In this document: piece by piece, positions 5,894-6,809 of the stretch
Position numbering within the stretch: the stretch's first letter is position 1
How the letters are laid out: the number at the start of each line of letters is the position of its first letter
Assembly (NCBI GenBank): GCA_002297865.1
Contig: DBKX01000008.1
Span: 20,109 to 26,917 of the forward strand
Source of the DNA: Lachnoclostridium sp. UBA739
GTDB lineage: Bacteria > Bacillota_A > Clostridia > Lachnospirales > Lachnospiraceae
Direction: 5' to 3'
DNA: 6,809 nt
Translations under genes and position numbers: made by a program
Notes under the pieces: generated by a model
What the model saw: the letters and a program-made list of their open reading frames with translations, nothing else
Database searches by the model: none
Told to the model about the DNA's origin: nothing

Positions 5894-6517
5894 ATGAAAA
5901 TAGCAGTTCTTGTATCAGGTGGTGGAACGAATCTGCAGGCAATTATGGATAGCATAGATCGTGGTGAGATTACGAACACAACTATCGAAGTGGTAATTAG
6001 TAACAAAAAGGATGCTTATGCATTAGAGCGTGCAGCGAAGAAAGGTATTGCAAATGTTTGCATTTCACCAAAAGATTTTGAAAGACGAGAAGAGTTTAAT
6101 CAGAAACTTTTAGGTACGTTAATGGAATACCAGGTAGATTTAATTGTGCTTGCTGGATATCTTGTTATCTTACCAGAGACATTAGTAAAGCATTTTGAAA
6201 ATAGAATTATTAATATCCATCCTTCCCTGATCCCTGCATTCTGTGGTGATGGGTTCTATGGATTACATGTTCACGAAGCTGTTCTTGAAAGAGGCAATAA
6301 AGTAACTGGTGCGACTGTACATTTTGTAGATGACGGAACCGATACAGGTCCAATCATTTTACAAAAAGCAGTTGAAGTACAGAATGGGGATACCCCAGAA
6401 TCATTACAACGACGTGTTATGGAGCAGGCAGAGTGGCATATCCTTCCGAAAGCAATTGATTTGATTGCCAATGGAAAGGGGAAAGTAGAAGGAAAAATAG
6501 CAACTGTAATAGAGTAA
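5894..6517 (+). CDS. purN: Phosphoribosylglycinamide formyltransferase (GAR transformylase)
   Basis: PurN transfers a formyl group from 10-formyltetrahydrofolate to GAR, making FGAR. At 207 residues the length is usual. GGGTNLQ (9-15) binds the GAR phosphate, VISNKKDAYALERA (34-47) follows, then LAGYLVILP (86-94). The catalytic set by comparison with E. coli N106, H108 and D144 is N107 and H109 in NIHPSLIP, and D150 in GTDTGP. Between HPSLIP and the LHVHEAVLE helix the loop AFCGDGFYG is about five residues longer than the E. coli loop; I recall this longer form as common in Clostridia. GGAGG (5884-5888) lies just before the ATG. It is followed by paired hairpins and then purD. Confidence 0.97.
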   Translation: MKIAVLVSGGGTNLQAIMDSIDRGEITNTTIEVVISNKKDAYALERAAKKGIANVCISPKDFERREEFNQKLLGTLMEYQVDLIVLAGYLVILPETLVKHFENRIINIHPSLIPAFCGDGFYGLHVHEAVLERGNKVTGATVHFVDDGTDTGPIILQKAVEVQNGDTPESLQRRVMEQAEWHILPKAIDLIANGKGKVEGKIATVIE

Positions 6518-6532
6518 TGAGTTTATATAGAA

Positions 6533-6554
6533 GCCACCTCGTTTGCGGGGTGGC
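6533..6554 (+). terminator. GC-rich hairpin between purN and purD (possible partial terminator)
   Basis: GCCACCTCG (6533-6541) pairs with CGGGGTGGC (6546-6554) around a TTTG loop, with one T-G wobble. Such a 9-bp GC-rich stem stands out in this AT-rich region. The tail ATTTGTG is only weakly T-rich, so full termination is unlikely. It may lower purD expression or protect the purM-purN message 3' end. Confidence 0.5.
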
Positions 6555-6561
6555 ATTTGTG

Positions 6562-6576
6562 ACAATTGGCAATTGT
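6562..6576. repeat. Perfect 6-bp inverted repeat before purD
   Basis: ACAATT (6562-6567) and AATTGT (6571-6576) flank GGC. It follows the GC-rich hairpin by 7 nt and precedes the purD ribosome binding site AGGAGG (6596-6601) by 19 nt. It could be a second hairpin or a regulator site; no matching copy occurs before purE or purM. Confidence 0.35.
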
Positions 6577-6607
6577 TGGTAGTTTGCATCTGAAGAGGAG
6601 GAACATT

Positions 6608-6809
6608 ATGAAAGTATTAGTTGTTGGTGGTGGCGGAAGAGAACATGCCATCGTAGCAAGTGTAGCAAAGAGCAAAAAAGTTGATAAAATTTATTGTGCG
6701 CCAGGTAATGCAGGAATTGAAGCGTTAGCAGAGTGTGCGTCAATTTCTGTTATGGAGTTTGATAAATTAGTGGCTTTCGCTAAAGAAAAGGAAGTGGATT
6801 TTACCATTA
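6608..6809 (+). CDS. purD: Phosphoribosylamine-glycine ligase (GAR synthetase), N-terminal part only
   Basis: The frame opens at ATG 6608, 6 nt after AGGAGG (6596-6601), and runs off the window after 67 residues. The start MKVLVVGGGGREHA is the glycine-rich N-terminal loop typical of PurD, and YCAPGNAGIEALA (about 29-41) is the next PurD hallmark (APGN-G). The enzyme is an ATP-grasp ligase that joins glycine to phosphoribosylamine to give GAR, the substrate of PurN. The usual length is about 420 residues, so most of the gene, including the ATP-grasp core, lies outside. The gap of 90 bases from purN, with two hairpins, suggests that it is co-transcribed but perhaps tuned separately. Confidence 0.95.
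   Translation, partial: MKVLVVGGGGREHAIVASVAKSKKVDKIYCAPGNAGIEALAECASISVMEFDKLVAFAKEKEVDFTI

Noticed and set aside
1..6809. CRISPR array, tRNA, rRNA, transposase or integrase.
   Set aside because: No regularly spaced repeats, no tRNA-like cloverleaf or rRNA segment, and no recombinase motifs were seen on either strand.

Overview
The window looks like a low-GC Gram-positive anaerobe of the class Clostridia, most likely a Lachnospiraceae relative. The evidence is an AT-rich sequence, strong AGGAGG-type ribosome binding sites, all genes on one strand, a purE, purM, purN, purD order, and Clostridia-style PurM and PurN proteins. The genus cannot be fixed from this sequence alone.

Layout: (1) 2-193 is the C-terminal end of an unrecognised gene, followed by a probable terminator. 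(2) 342-3219 is a compact three-gene accessory cassette. It encodes a sce7726-family protein with a PD-(D/E)XK-type nuclease signature, a sce7725-family protein, and a RES-domain protein (predicted NAD+ phosphorylase) with a HEPN/RES-type N-terminal part. The genes are 2 nt apart and then overlap by 1 nt, so they almost certainly form one operon, which ends at a clear hairpin terminator (3230-3266). (3) 3265-3866 is the purE promoter and purE. (4) 3980-4597 is a small lipoprotein gene of unknown function lying inside the purine cluster. (5) 4714-6809 is a second promoter with a leader of about 107 nt, then purM, purN and the start of purD.

The pur genes encode four steps of de novo purine synthesis: PurD makes GAR, PurN formylates it, PurM closes the imidazole ring to AIR, and PurE rearranges N5-CAIR to CAIR. 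They appear to be transcribed in at least two units, because the lipoprotein gene and a new promoter separate purE from purM.

The most interesting part is the cassette. A predicted nuclease, its conserved but uncharacterised partner and a predicted NAD+-consuming toxin domain sit in one tightly coupled operon, with an operator-like palindrome upstream and much lower GC in its first gene than in the pur genes. This looks like a horizontally acquired conflict module, either anti-phage (abortive infection) or toxin-antitoxin-like. sce7725/sce7726 pairing is known to me as an annotated family association. The addition of the RES gene, and any defence role, is my inference.
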